Source: JAAXPZ01 sp965215705 (GTDB lineage Bacteria; Campylobacterota; Campylobacteria; Campylobacterales; Sulfurovaceae). Taken from it: DNA of 64,000 nucleotides. Shown one piece after another: positions 52,595-60,561 of the stretch. Both the position numbers and the translations under genes were made by a program. A model generated the notes under the pieces. It did not search any database, was not told the DNA's origin, and saw only the letters and a program-made list of their open reading frames with translations. The stretch covers positions 558,001 to 622,000 of the forward strand of contig CBDCEE010000003.1 of the NCBI GenBank assembly GCA_965215705.1. The letters run 5' to 3'. Each line of letters opens with the position of its first letter. Position 1 is the first letter of the stretch.

Positions 52595-53489
52595 CACCAA
52601 AGAGTATGGTATCCTCTTCTTTTGTAGGCTGTTTATGTGAGAGTAACCTCACCGCTATTTGTGCATCATCATCCCCTACCTCAGTCAAGACAAGATACTC
52701 CAGCTCAGACAAGAACAGCATTACATAAGAAGCATGTGTTGCCAAATCAGAAGAGAGCATATTGGCTATAAGTAAGCCATTGCTTCTAAGGGATTGCCAG
52801 ATACCTGTCAGAGCGATAGTATCCAAACAGAGCCTCACATCTCCAGCTTCAAGACAAAAGATCTCTTCTTCTTCGTCTTTTTCTATGCTTACAGTTATCT
52901 CAGTTCCTTCATCATCTAGTGTGTTGATCAGTCCTGCATATCGACGCTTGAGGTCTTTAATGAATTCTATACTGGAGAGATAGTTTGGCTCACTGTGCAA
53001 CCATCTATCTATCTCTGACTGATTGGCATGTTCGGGTCTATAGGCATCCTGTTTGGCGATATGGATGAACACCTCTATAGGCAGAGGCTTGAGATATCTC
53101 TCCATGAGGGGTTTGACCTCCTCTTCCCATGAGAGCCCGCCATTTCCACATCCAAGCATAGGAAATGCGATAGAAGTGATGCCTTGTTTTTCGTAATTGT
53201 CAACAAACTTTTGCAAGCCCTGCTCTACATATTCCAGCTTGGAAGGGTGTCGCCAGTTGGCTTTGGTGGGAAAGTTCAGTACCCATTTGTTAGATGTTTT
53301 ATAGACCTGCAGTTTGCCTGTGGTCAACAGTCCTTCTTCACAGAACTTTTGATACTGTTTGAACATATCAGGATAGAGACGCTTGAATTCTTTGGCGAGA
53401 CCTTTGCCCATGACTCCTACTGTGTTAACGGTATTGACGAGGACTTGGGCATTGGATTCGAATATATTGGTGCGGACATAAGTGATCAT
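52584..53489 (-). CDS. DarG-like macrodomain antitoxin candidate
   Basis: A 301-aa protein. The N-terminal macrodomain (1-150) reads VNTVNTVGVMGKGLAKEFKRLYPDMFKQY, LNFPTKANWRHPSKLEYVEQGLQKFV and AFPMLGCGNGGLSWEEEVKPLMERYL, the DarG/YmdB-like macro pattern that removes ADP-ribose from DNA. The C-terminal 150 residues (acidic, LDDEGTEITVSIEKDEEEEIF) are not a recognised DarG domain. Its start overlaps the type IIG gene by 4 bp and its end overlaps the DarT-like gene, so all three are likely coupled. In classic DarTG the toxin gene comes first; here it is last. Confidence 0.78.
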   Translation of the reverse strand: MITYVRTNIFESNAQVLVNTVNTVGVMGKGLAKEFKRLYPDMFKQYQKFCEEGLLTTGKLQVYKTSNKWVLNFPTKANWRHPSKLEYVEQGLQKFVDNYEKQGITSIAFPMLGCGNGGLSWEEEVKPLMERYLKPLPIEVFIHIAKQDAYRPEHANQSEIDRWLHSEPNYLSSIEFIKDLKRRYAGLINTLDDEGTEITVSIEKDEEEEIFCLEAGDVRLCLDTIALTGIWQSLRSNGLLIANMLSSDLATHASYVMLFLSELEYLVLTEVGDDDAQIAVRLLSHKQPTKEEDTILFGDVA

Positions 53490-56400
53490 TGTGCATTCTC
53501 CATAGGCGTATTATACTTTATTTCTTCTTTTGATATATCACCCTCTCTCCCCTCCACCACAGCGATCTCCTCCTCACTCAGACCATACAGCGCATAGACC
53601 ATCTGGTCGATCTGGGCTTCTAGGTCGGTGGTGTCTTGGTTTTGTTGTTTACGCTCAAGTATTTGATTGACCTGATTAATAAATGGTTCCTTATTATTAG
53701 TATCAACAATAGGAAGTTGTTCAAGTTTTATTTTTTGCCACATTGTTGTACCCATACCAGTAGTAGCAGCAATTCTTTCATAATACCACATTGTGATTTT
53801 TGAATTAAGTATCGCGAGTAAATACTTTAAATCTTCTCCCACCATGAAAAATAGAGTTTTATCAAGATAAAAGCCACTTTCATCATATGTAAATTTCTGT
53901 AAATCCGATAGCTCTGCCCAAACAATTTTAGGTTTGTCAAAATCATTTAAATAAGCACAATTTCGAAGGTTGTAAGGTGTCATTCCTTGGTCAGAACGTT
54001 TTTTTAGCTTTTCATAATAAAATTCTAAATGTCTTTTGATTATAGGGTATTCATCAATATTTACTGGTGGATTATTGTGTATATTTACTAACCATTTTCC
54101 AGCCCAGTTGATAGCATACTTATGTACATCTCGCCCACGAATTAATGGCTTTAGTATTTCGACACTCCGTGGGTCATCTGCTATGAGTGTGTCATGAGTC
54201 TCTGTATCTATGATGAAGGCTTTGTTGTAGCCCGTCTTGATTCCATAATTGATCTGTATATCCCATTCACTCAGTGGCTTACTATATTTCTCAATTCTAT
54301 GCATTAGCTCTGTATCACGTGCACCAGTAGCCTGATGGTGCTCAATAGATTCAACTAACGTCTCAACGGTAGCACTTCGAGCATCAAAACGACGAATATG
54401 GGCAGTGCTATCTGGTGCAACACTCCCTTGCATAAATGTCACAATACATGTCTCAACCGTCGCTTCCTCAAAGATTTGTGAATCCTCAAAATTGACAATC
54501 TGTGCTGAGCCGTTACTCTCCGATAGAAAAGCCTTGAGCGATTCACCGTAACGTGTAGCAAGCCAACTATTAGAGATGATTAGTGAAAGGCACCCACTCT
54601 TACGTAACAATGTCAACCCACGCTCAATAAATAGAGCCAGTATATCCCCATTACGATCATATGTCCTAAAGTCAAACGAACTGTAATCAATTTCTTTCAA
54701 TTTACTAAGTGAAATATACGGTGGATTCCCAATCAGCACATCAAACCCCACAAAGCTCCCCTCCTCATCCAACACCTCAGGAAACTCAAACCGCCATTCA
54801 AAGGCATCTTCGTAGATTTTGCCTCGCTCTATCTCTTCTATGGCTAAGGCTGCTTTACTTACTTTCTCTAGTATCTTAGTTTTCTCTTTTTTCTTGGTAG
54901 CACTTAGTCCCTCTTCAAACAAGCTACCATGATACCCATAGTTAAACTCCAAAGCATCGAGTTGCATACCTCGTTTAAGCCCACTCATACCGTACTCTTT
55001 CACATACTTGCCCAACTCTTTTTTATAAGTCTCTGTCTGTTTCCACTGTGCTTTGAGTGTCAGCCCAAACATCCCTTTGACATCATCTATGGCTTTACGC
55101 ACATCCTCTTTAGAAGTAAGAAAGTCACCCTCTTTGTACTCGGTTACTACCCTCTTGTATTCCTCTATGGCATGTTTGACATTGGGTATATCTATCTCAT
55201 CGTCCAACCCATATCGACTGATCAGAGAGTTGCCCACCTTGATATTGATATCGATATTGGGCATCGTGACCAGATGCCCATCCTCAGCATAATAGCTATT
55301 TTTGAGTAACTCTATCCAGAGCCTCAGTCTGGTGATCTGTGCAGAGTTGGGGTTGATGTCTACCCCAAAGAGTGAATTTTCTATGATTTTTTGCTTCTCT
55401 AAAAAGAGCATCTTTTGGATGCGTGTTCCCTCTTTGGAGCCTCGCTTATACTCAAATATCTCACCCTCATCATCCCTGATGATCAACTCATCATTTTCTA
55501 CACTGAGTTCATAATCTTTTATGCGTTTACCCTCTGCATCAAAAAGTATGCGAAGGGAACTTTTTATCTCTAGTATGGTGTTGAGTGATGAGACCAAAAA
55601 GTGTCCACTTCCCACAGCAGGGTCACAGATGGTTAGAGAGTCTATGATGGTATTGGCTTCTTTTTTGTCTTCTATCTTGTCATCGAGTTCATCTAAACTC
55701 TGAACATTCCAGCCCTTTAGTGCATTGAACTTTTCTACTATGGCTTTAGTGATGGTCTCTTTAGACATATACATCGTGATGAAACTAGGTGTATAAAAAC
55801 TTCCATCTTTGTAGCCGTTGAGCTTTTCAAATATGAGTCCAAGTACAGAAGCGTTGACGAGAGACTTGTTTTCACTCACAAGCTCTTCTGTACCCTCACT
55901 AGAGAAATCATAAGCATCTAAAAACTCAAAAAGATACTCAAGCATATTGACCTCACCGTCTTTACGTTTGTTATGTGCATCTTTGAGAACAGTTTTAGAG
56001 AAGTACGGAAGCTCACAGTTATCTTCTAACGATGAGATATCTATATACTTTTTTTCTATCTCATTCATTTCAAAAAGTGAAGAGTTCAGGTAAGGGATAT
56101 GCCCAAACTCTTGATTGGCTCTGTCGTGTGGTTTATTTGCCAAGATGTCAAAGAAAAATATTTTCATTCTATCAAAGTCATTAATGGTCTGTATATTTAA
56201 AAATCTATAGGTACTGTCATCATTCCATTTCACAAGCTGTGACTCTAAAAGTTTCAAAAACAAGATACGGTTTACCCATATAATCATAAGACGTATAATG
56301 GTTTCAAACTCTTGTGTATGCCCTGCAAGTTTCAAGTTACGAGCTATGTTCTCATAAAGAGATGCTCTTTGTGGGCTCTTCGCTTGAGAGATAAGCTTCT

Positions 56401-57196
56401 TACCTCCACTCTTTTGCTCTTCTAATCCCAAGATATAAAGAAGTTCACTATAAAACACTTTGTTAAGCGTATTGGCATCATTTGGATTAAATTCTTTTAG
56501 TAGCGTATCTTTTGAAAGTAGCTTAAGCAGAGCTATGTTTTCTTTTTCACTTCGTTTATCTCGTAAATTAAAGTAGGCACACTCTATGACTTTATCATCT
56601 ATAAGATTTTCTTTCATATCTGCTATCTGTATCGCTACCAAATCATAAAAATCTTCTGTTCTACTACCTAAAACTGATGGGTCTTTTACGCTATCAAAGA
56701 TTTTTTTGATACTACTGTTTTTCCAAAATAGCTTTTCAAAATCTTTTGCATCAAAAACAAACCAGTTATAAAAGTCTGTGATAATGATGTGGTAAAGTGT
56801 ATTGTTCCCACTATGACGTTCTCTCATAAAGTACAGCACTGCTTCATGCAGGGCTTTTTTGTTGATATCATTCCGGGTAATCATCGCAGGCGAATCAAAT
56901 ACCTTTGCCTCTATAATTACCGATGGACTATGCTCCAACATAAGAGCCAAGTCCATACCACTCTGCCCTTTTTGAGAATAGCTCTGAGCATTGTAAGTAA
57001 GTGCTTCAAAGTATGGTTTTAATGCATTTGAGACGATGTTAGGTTCTGATTGTTTGGCTATTCGCTGTGTTTCAAGCTCTGAAAGGTAAGAGTCAGTAGC
57101 AACATTAAATAAGTTAAGTTCATCAGAAGTAATGCTCTTTTTGGAGAGTAAAGGACTTATAAATTTTCTTGGTTTTTTTGTTTCAAGTTTTAACAT
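53486..57196 (-). CDS. Type IIG restriction-modification enzyme (Eco57I-like N6-adenine methyltransferase)
   Basis: A 1236-aa protein. An N-terminal PD-(D/E)xK nuclease (D82, then E96-A-K98 in SVIIEAKVF), a helical linker, and the methyltransferase with motif I CDPAVGSGHFLVSSLNTI (about 524-541) and motif IV IGNPPYISL (about 822-830). There is a long inserted region between them, and a C-terminal target-recognition domain after about residue 950. This is the single-chain cut-and-methylate type. BREX PglX looks similar, but no other BREX genes are present. It is the first of a three-gene overlapping operon with the macro and DarT-like genes. Codon use is more A/T-rich than the core. Confidence 0.87.
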   Translation of the reverse strand: MLKLETKKPRKFISPLLSKKSITSDELNLFNVATDSYLSELETQRIAKQSEPNIVSNALKPYFEALTYNAQSYSQKGQSGMDLALMLEHSPSVIIEAKVFDSPAMITRNDINKKALHEAVLYFMRERHSGNNTLYHIIITDFYNWFVFDAKDFEKLFWKNSSIKKIFDSVKDPSVLGSRTEDFYDLVAIQIADMKENLIDDKVIECAYFNLRDKRSEKENIALLKLLSKDTLLKEFNPNDANTLNKVFYSELLYILGLEEQKSGGKKLISQAKSPQRASLYENIARNLKLAGHTQEFETIIRLMIIWVNRILFLKLLESQLVKWNDDSTYRFLNIQTINDFDRMKIFFFDILANKPHDRANQEFGHIPYLNSSLFEMNEIEKKYIDISSLEDNCELPYFSKTVLKDAHNKRKDGEVNMLEYLFEFLDAYDFSSEGTEELVSENKSLVNASVLGLIFEKLNGYKDGSFYTPSFITMYMSKETITKAIVEKFNALKGWNVQSLDELDDKIEDKKEANTIIDSLTICDPAVGSGHFLVSSLNTILEIKSSLRILFDAEGKRIKDYELSVENDELIIRDDEGEIFEYKRGSKEGTRIQKMLFLEKQKIIENSLFGVDINPNSAQITRLRLWIELLKNSYYAEDGHLVTMPNIDINIKVGNSLISRYGLDDEIDIPNVKHAIEEYKRVVTEYKEGDFLTSKEDVRKAIDDVKGMFGLTLKAQWKQTETYKKELGKYVKEYGMSGLKRGMQLDALEFNYGYHGSLFEEGLSATKKKEKTKILEKVSKAALAIEEIERGKIYEDAFEWRFEFPEVLDEEGSFVGFDVLIGNPPYISLSKLKEIDYSSFDFRTYDRNGDILALFIERGLTLLRKSGCLSLIISNSWLATRYGESLKAFLSESNGSAQIVNFEDSQIFEEATVETCIVTFMQGSVAPDSTAHIRRFDARSATVETLVESIEHHQATGARDTELMHRIEKYSKPLSEWDIQINYGIKTGYNKAFIIDTETHDTLIADDPRSVEILKPLIRGRDVHKYAINWAGKWLVNIHNNPPVNIDEYPIIKRHLEFYYEKLKKRSDQGMTPYNLRNCAYLNDFDKPKIVWAELSDLQKFTYDESGFYLDKTLFFMVGEDLKYLLAILNSKITMWYYERIAATTGMGTTMWQKIKLEQLPIVDTNNKEPFINQVNQILERKQQNQDTTDLEAQIDQMVYALYGLSEEEIAVVEGREGDISKEEIKYNTPMENAQ

Positions 57197-57203
57197 GCTT
57201 CCC

Positions 57204-57213
57204 TACCCATATT
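57204..57213 (-). promoter_or_regulatory. TACCCATATT motif before the type IIG gene
   Basis: Located 7 bases upstream of the type IIG start. Same motif or its complement recurs at 57296-57307, 58612-58623, 58637-58647 and as a palindrome at 58655-58672. Confidence 0.4.
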
Positions 57214-57223
57214 GTTAGTGTAG

Positions 57224-57246
57224 TTATTTTACCCTAAAAAGATTAG
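57224..57246. repeat. 23-bp direct repeat, copy 1 (between type IIG gene and abi)
   Basis: Identical over 23 bp to 58549-58571, same orientation. Contains TTTTACCCTAAAAAG. It is followed at 50 bp by AACATGGGTAAA, as copy 2 is followed at 41 bp by AATATGGGTAAA. Flanks the abi locus. Confidence 0.8.
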
Positions 57247-57333
57247 ACCTCCCAACATACCGAGCACAAAGCCAAAGATCGGTGGGGTCTATCGCAACAT
57301 GGGTAAAAATACTCCAGAACAATATGCTATACT

Positions 57334-57506
57334 ACCCTACACCTTTTGGAAGTAGATTGCCCGATCTTCCAAGCCAAAGTAGAGGCATCGGCGAGAATCT
57401 GCCTCTCAGGTTAAGAAGAAAAAAAGAGTCACATACTCGCCTGACTGGAAACTCCTAAGCATTGAGAGTAACCCCAAAGGAAGCCAAGGTACACTCTCTG
57501 TGATAC
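57334..57506 (+). ncRNA. Candidate structured non-coding RNA at the abi 3' side
   Basis: No ORF. It has an extended -10 (TGCTATACT, 57326-57333) and three perfect stems in 150 bp: GGAAG/CTTCC (57348/57366), AGAGGCA/TGCCTCT (57381/57400) and GAGAGT/ACTCTC (57464/57493). A transcript would run antisense toward abi. Reported AbiF-type systems carry an RNA antitoxin, which makes this worth testing, but transcription is not shown and the stems could belong to the abi mRNA tail. Confidence 0.3.
57419..57446 (-). terminator. Weak terminator after abi
   Basis: On the minus strand AGTCA, a 10-base loop, TGACT, C and seven T. The 5-bp stem is short, but the T run is good. It would end the abi transcript about 60-90 bases after its stop. 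Confidence 0.35.
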
Positions 57507-58373
57507 TTATATCCTCTCATTCCAATCATCAGGGAAGCCCATGCTTACGAGGCTGATCTCTGGGTACTCGTCCAGCAACGCCTTGATCTTCTCGACGAAA
57601 CCATCTGCTGTATCCAACGCCTCAAACATATAGTGGAGCATCAAGATCAGTACGAACACCTTGTCATTCCTGATCTCTTTGAACTGCTCTAGCTTTTTGG
57701 GGAGCAAAGCTTTGATCGTGAACTGTTTGTTCCAGAGACGACCATGATGGGCACAGATATTGCGTATGTGATTGATCACATGTAGCCAGCTTTTGAGTAC
57801 TTTTGGAGGAATACATAGCTTGTCTGTCATCGTCTCATGTTCTGGCTTAAGTGCTTTGAATAGCTTGGAAAGTGTGCTAAAAGAGACGATCTCTACCATC
57901 ATCCAGACAGGCAGAATATCAGAACGGTACTGTTTTTTGAAGTGCGTCACAAAACTCTCTCGTGAACGCTTGGTTTCCCGCTGTATGGTTTGTGCGAGAT
58001 TGATATAGTCTGTATAGCCTATATGGAGATTCTCTTTGTCCATGTATCCGAAAGCTCCAGCCTCTTTGGAGAGATGGTAGGCGATGTTGGCACGGATATT
58101 GATCTCCAGTGTTTCAATAGCGTTGAAGATGATTTTTCGCAATGCCTTGTCAAAATAATAGAGATCCAAAATCTCTTCAAATCGTGTATCTGGGTTGAGA
58201 ACATCCTTTTGGCTTTGGAAGGGCAAGAAATAAGCACTCAGTCGGTAGTAGCTGATATGTTCAAGCTTTTTCCTAGCCAAGTCTTTGTCGCTAATTACAA
58301 GCCCACGAGACATTAAAAGTGCTATCTGATCGTCATAACTAAGATGTGTTTTGGTAAAAGTAGGAGAAATCAT
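57507..58373 (-). CDS. Abi_2 (AbiF/AbiD-type) HEPN abortive-infection protein
   Basis: A 288-aa protein from ATG 58373 (a GTG at 58382 is possible but too near its ribosome site). It keeps the Abi_2 layout: KKLEHISYYRLSAYFLPFQ near 36-54, R94-x5-H100 in INIRANIAYHL, and the highly conserved RNICAHHGRLWN at 204-215 with R204-x4-H209. Two R-x(4-6)-H motifs are typical of HEPN RNases, so it is probably a toxin-like RNA cleaver for phage defence. Transcribed by a strong promoter with a sequestered ribosome site. Flanked by 23-bp direct repeats. Confidence 0.85.
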   Translation of the reverse strand: MISPTFTKTHLSYDDQIALLMSRGLVISDKDLARKKLEHISYYRLSAYFLPFQSQKDVLNPDTRFEEILDLYYFDKALRKIIFNAIETLEINIRANIAYHLSKEAGAFGYMDKENLHIGYTDYINLAQTIQRETKRSRESFVTHFKKQYRSDILPVWMMVEIVSFSTLSKLFKALKPEHETMTDKLCIPPKVLKSWLHVINHIRNICAHHGRLWNKQFTIKALLPKKLEQFKEIRNDKVFVLILMLHYMFEALDTADGFVEKIKALLDEYPEISLVSMGFPDDWNERI

Positions 58374-58380
58374 AAGAAGC

Positions 58381-58418
58381 ACTTCCTCGTTGGCACATTG
58401 TAAAGAGGTGGAGGAAGT
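58381..58418 (-). promoter_or_regulatory. Ribosome-site-sequestering hairpin of abi
   Basis: On the minus strand ACTTCCTC (58418-58411), a 22-base loop, GAGGAAGT (58388-58381): an 8-bp perfect stem that contains the Shine-Dalgarno (GAGG) of the abi start at 58373. The leader transcript begins a few bases before the first arm, so the fold would block translation. Confidence 0.55.
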
Positions 58419-58429
58419 ATGTTGGCGAG

Positions 58430-58458
58430 AGTATACCGTAAAACATGAATAGAGTCAA
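58430..58458 (-). promoter_or_regulatory. abi promoter
   Basis: On the minus strand TTGACT (58458-58453), 17-bp spacer, TATACT (58435-58430). Near-consensus sigma70, expected start near 58423, giving a leader of about 50 bases that begins just before the sequestering hairpin. Confidence 0.65.
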
Positions 58459-58548
58459 GCTTTTTCAAGCTTTTGCATAACTGCATATGGTTGGAAAACT
58501 TCATTCTCAAGCCACTCCCCTGTTGTTTTATATTCACTTTATAGTAAC

Positions 58549-58571
58549 TTATTTTACCCTAAAAAGATTAG
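58549..58571. repeat. 23-bp direct repeat, copy 2 (upstream of abi)
   Basis: Exact copy of 57224-57246 in the same orientation; the copies are 1325 bp apart with abi between them. Confidence 0.8.
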
Positions 58572-58611
58572 CCCTACTGACTTTCGGGTTATGCGCCCGA
58601 TGTGCTACATC

Positions 58612-58672
58612 AATATGGGTAAATTTTCTTATTTTTTACCCATATTTCTCAAACATGGGTAAACATACCCAT
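58612..58672. repeat. Cluster of ATGGGTA/TACCCAT motifs
   Basis: AATATGGGTAAA (58612), TACCCATATTT (58637) and a perfect palindrome ATGGGTA AACA TACCCAT (58655-58672) within 61 bp, just past the XRE gene stop. Two more copies lie at 57204 and 57296. Looks like a regulator-binding array, or a recombinase-site arm cluster. Confidence 0.5.
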
Positions 58673-58681
58673 CCTAAAACC

Positions 58682-58969
58682 CTACACGATCTGAATACGC
58701 AACCGCTTACCCAACGCCACCACCGCACTCTCTATGGTCGCCAATGAGACAGAGGTATTGAGAGGGTCTAGCAGTCTGTTGAGTGATGATCTGCTCGTAC
58801 CCATACGCTTTGCCATCTCTGTCTTGGTGATCTGTTTCTCCTGCATAGACTCTGCTACCTGATAAGCGATGACCCGCTTAGTTGCTAGAGCATCTACTTG
58901 AGGTAGAATCCCCTCCTCTTCTAAAAATTCATCAAAGCTTGAGCCTAGGGCTTGTTGTTTGAGGTTCAT
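58682..58969 (-). CDS. XRE family transcriptional regulator (antitoxin-like)
   Basis: A 95-aa protein. The ATG at 58969 with AAGGAG is chosen over a longer frame. A C-terminal HTH reads RVIAYQVAESMQEKQITKTEMAKRMGTSRSSLNRLLDPLNTSVSLATIESAVVALGKRL, as in many type II antitoxins; an acidic N-terminal half (SSFDEFLEEEGI) would contact a toxin. No obvious RelE/HigB partner lies next to it; the RhuM gene is directly upstream. Confidence 0.8.
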   Translation of the reverse strand: MNLKQQALGSSFDEFLEEEGILPQVDALATKRVIAYQVAESMQEKQITKTEMAKRMGTSRSSLNRLLDPLNTSVSLATIESAVVALGKRLRIQIV

Positions 58970-59017
58970 TGTATCTCCTTGCCAGAGTGTACCATTTTTG
59001 GTTCGTTTTTGCAAGTA

Positions 59018-59851
59018 TCATCCAAGCCTCCCCAACATCTCCAAAATCTCCAACTCAAACCTAGAAAAGGCAAACCACTTCTTGCCCAAGTCTTTCAAAC
59101 TAGCCCCAAAATGATACACCTCTTTACCATCAAGTATCAGAAACCTGTCATGCGACTCTTTAAATGTTTTTATAGTGATAGGCTTATGTTGTGCATTGTA
59201 CTTTTTAAGGTCTAGTTTGAGTTGTTTTGAGATGCTTTTGGTGTAGATAGTCACCTCTATAGAAGGGTTTTTACCAAAGAGCGTCAGCACAGACTCATCG
59301 ACATAATTGTCTATGAGAACAATGGACTCTTTCGCACTTTTCACAAGATCAGCCACAAACACATACGCATCAAACACCTCACCCTCATAAAAAATACCCT
59401 GCTTTGGTTTGAGAGATTTGTCTTCTATGGCTTGCATCACTGTTTGAAGTTTTTTATCTGTAAGGAGTTGTTTCTCTTCTAGCACATCTAAACGCTTTTG
59501 GTCTAGTGTGTAGCCTTTGAGAAGATGTTGCTTGAGGATGCTCGTAGCCCATATGCGAAATTGAGTTCCCTGTTTTGATTTTACTCTGTAACCAACAGAG
59601 ATAATGACATCAAGATTATAATATTCTATATTATAACGCTTACCATCTGAGGCAGTTGTCCGGAAATTCCGGACAACTGCCTCTTTTCTAAGTTCATTCT
59701 CTTTAAAAACATTAGATATGTGTTCAGAGATTGTTTTTTTACTCTTAACAAAAAGTTCACTCATTTGTTTTTGGCTTAACCAAACAGTATCATTATCAAC
59801 AGTCGCTTCTAAAAGAACTGTACCATCCTTATAAATCACTATATCATTCAT
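59018..59851 (-). CDS. RhuM domain protein fused to a PLD-like domain
   Basis: A 277-aa protein from the ATG at 59851 (GAGGAG upstream; a GTG at 59875 overlaps radC). N-terminal RhuM domain: VWLSQKQMSELFVKSKKTISEHISNVFKENEL, NIEYYNLDVIISVGYRVKSKQGTQFRIWAT. The C-terminal half (VLIDNYVDESVLTLFG and SHDRFLILDGKEVYHFGASLKDLGKKW) resembles a phospholipase-D-like fold, with HDRFLILD as an HxR variant of the HKD motif. Found in many mobile regions; function is not known. Confidence 0.78.
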   Translation of the reverse strand: MNDIVIYKDGTVLLEATVDNDTVWLSQKQMSELFVKSKKTISEHISNVFKENELRKEAVVRNFRTTASDGKRYNIEYYNLDVIISVGYRVKSKQGTQFRIWATSILKQHLLKGYTLDQKRLDVLEEKQLLTDKKLQTVMQAIEDKSLKPKQGIFYEGEVFDAYVFVADLVKSAKESIVLIDNYVDESVLTLFGKNPSIEVTIYTKSISKQLKLDLKKYNAQHKPITIKTFKESHDRFLILDGKEVYHFGASLKDLGKKWFAFSRFELEILEMLGRLG

Positions 59852-59871
59852 ATCTTCTCCTCTATCTTCTA

Positions 59872-60561
59872 TCACAACAACCCCTCATCTGAAAAAGAGT
59901 AATACCCATGCTTGGAGAGGATCACATGATCTAGCAACTCAATGCCTACCAGTTTGGAAACCTCTTTTAGTCTCTGTGTTATCTGCACATCTGCCCTACT
60001 TGCTTTCAACGTACCTGATGGATGATTATGGGCGATGATGATACCTGCTGCTCTGTCTGCAATGGCATCGGCGAAGACTTCTCTGGGGTGGACTAGAGAC
60101 TGGTTGAGTGTACCGATGAAGATGGTTCTGGTGTTGATGATATGTGAGGCACCATCTAGGGTGATAACGAGGAAATACTCTTGTGCCTTGGTAGTGAAAG
60201 ATCTGAGCTCTTCATAGACATCTTTTGCACCCGTGATGCGTCTGTTTGAGCGTATGAGGTAGCGTTTGGAGAGTTCGATGGAAGCGAGTATCTGTGAGGC
60301 TTTGGCGATGCCTAAACCATGGATATCGCAGAGTGCATCTAAGGTCAATCGGTCACTGAGCTTGCCGAAGTGTACGGAGTGGTCGAAGTGCCTATCCATG
60401 AGTGCGACTATCTCCTTAGAGAGTTTACGCACATCTTTGCCTTGTATACCTGAGCCTAAAAGTATGGCTAAAAGCTCCTCGTTTTTAAGGGCTTCAACCC
60501 CTTTAGCTACGAGTTTTTCTCTGGGTTTGTCGTGTTTGTGGAGGTCTTTTAATGCAGTCAT
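59872..60561 (-). CDS. radC: RadC family protein (JAB domain)
   Basis: A 229-aa RadC. N-terminal helix-hairpin-helix part (LCDIHGLGIAKASQILASIEL) and a C-terminal JAB/MPN metal domain with AHNHPSGTLKASRADVQITQRL. RadC is common on mobile elements. Not the classical repair gene; function uncertain. Its start overlaps the ORF6N gene by 4 bp. Confidence 0.88.
   Translation of the reverse strand: MTALKDLHKHDKPREKLVAKGVEALKNEELLAILLGSGIQGKDVRKLSKEIVALMDRHFDHSVHFGKLSDRLTLDALCDIHGLGIAKASQILASIELSKRYLIRSNRRITGAKDVYEELRSFTTKAQEYFLVITLDGASHIINTRTIFIGTLNQSLVHPREVFADAIADRAAGIIIAHNHPSGTLKASRADVQITQRLKEVSKLVGIELLDHVILSKHGYYSFSDEGLL

Noticed and set aside
53486..57196. PglX of a BREX system
   Set aside because: The methyltransferase has an N-terminal PD-(D/E)xK nuclease and no BrxA, BrxB, BrxC or PglZ genes are present, so type IIG is the better reading.
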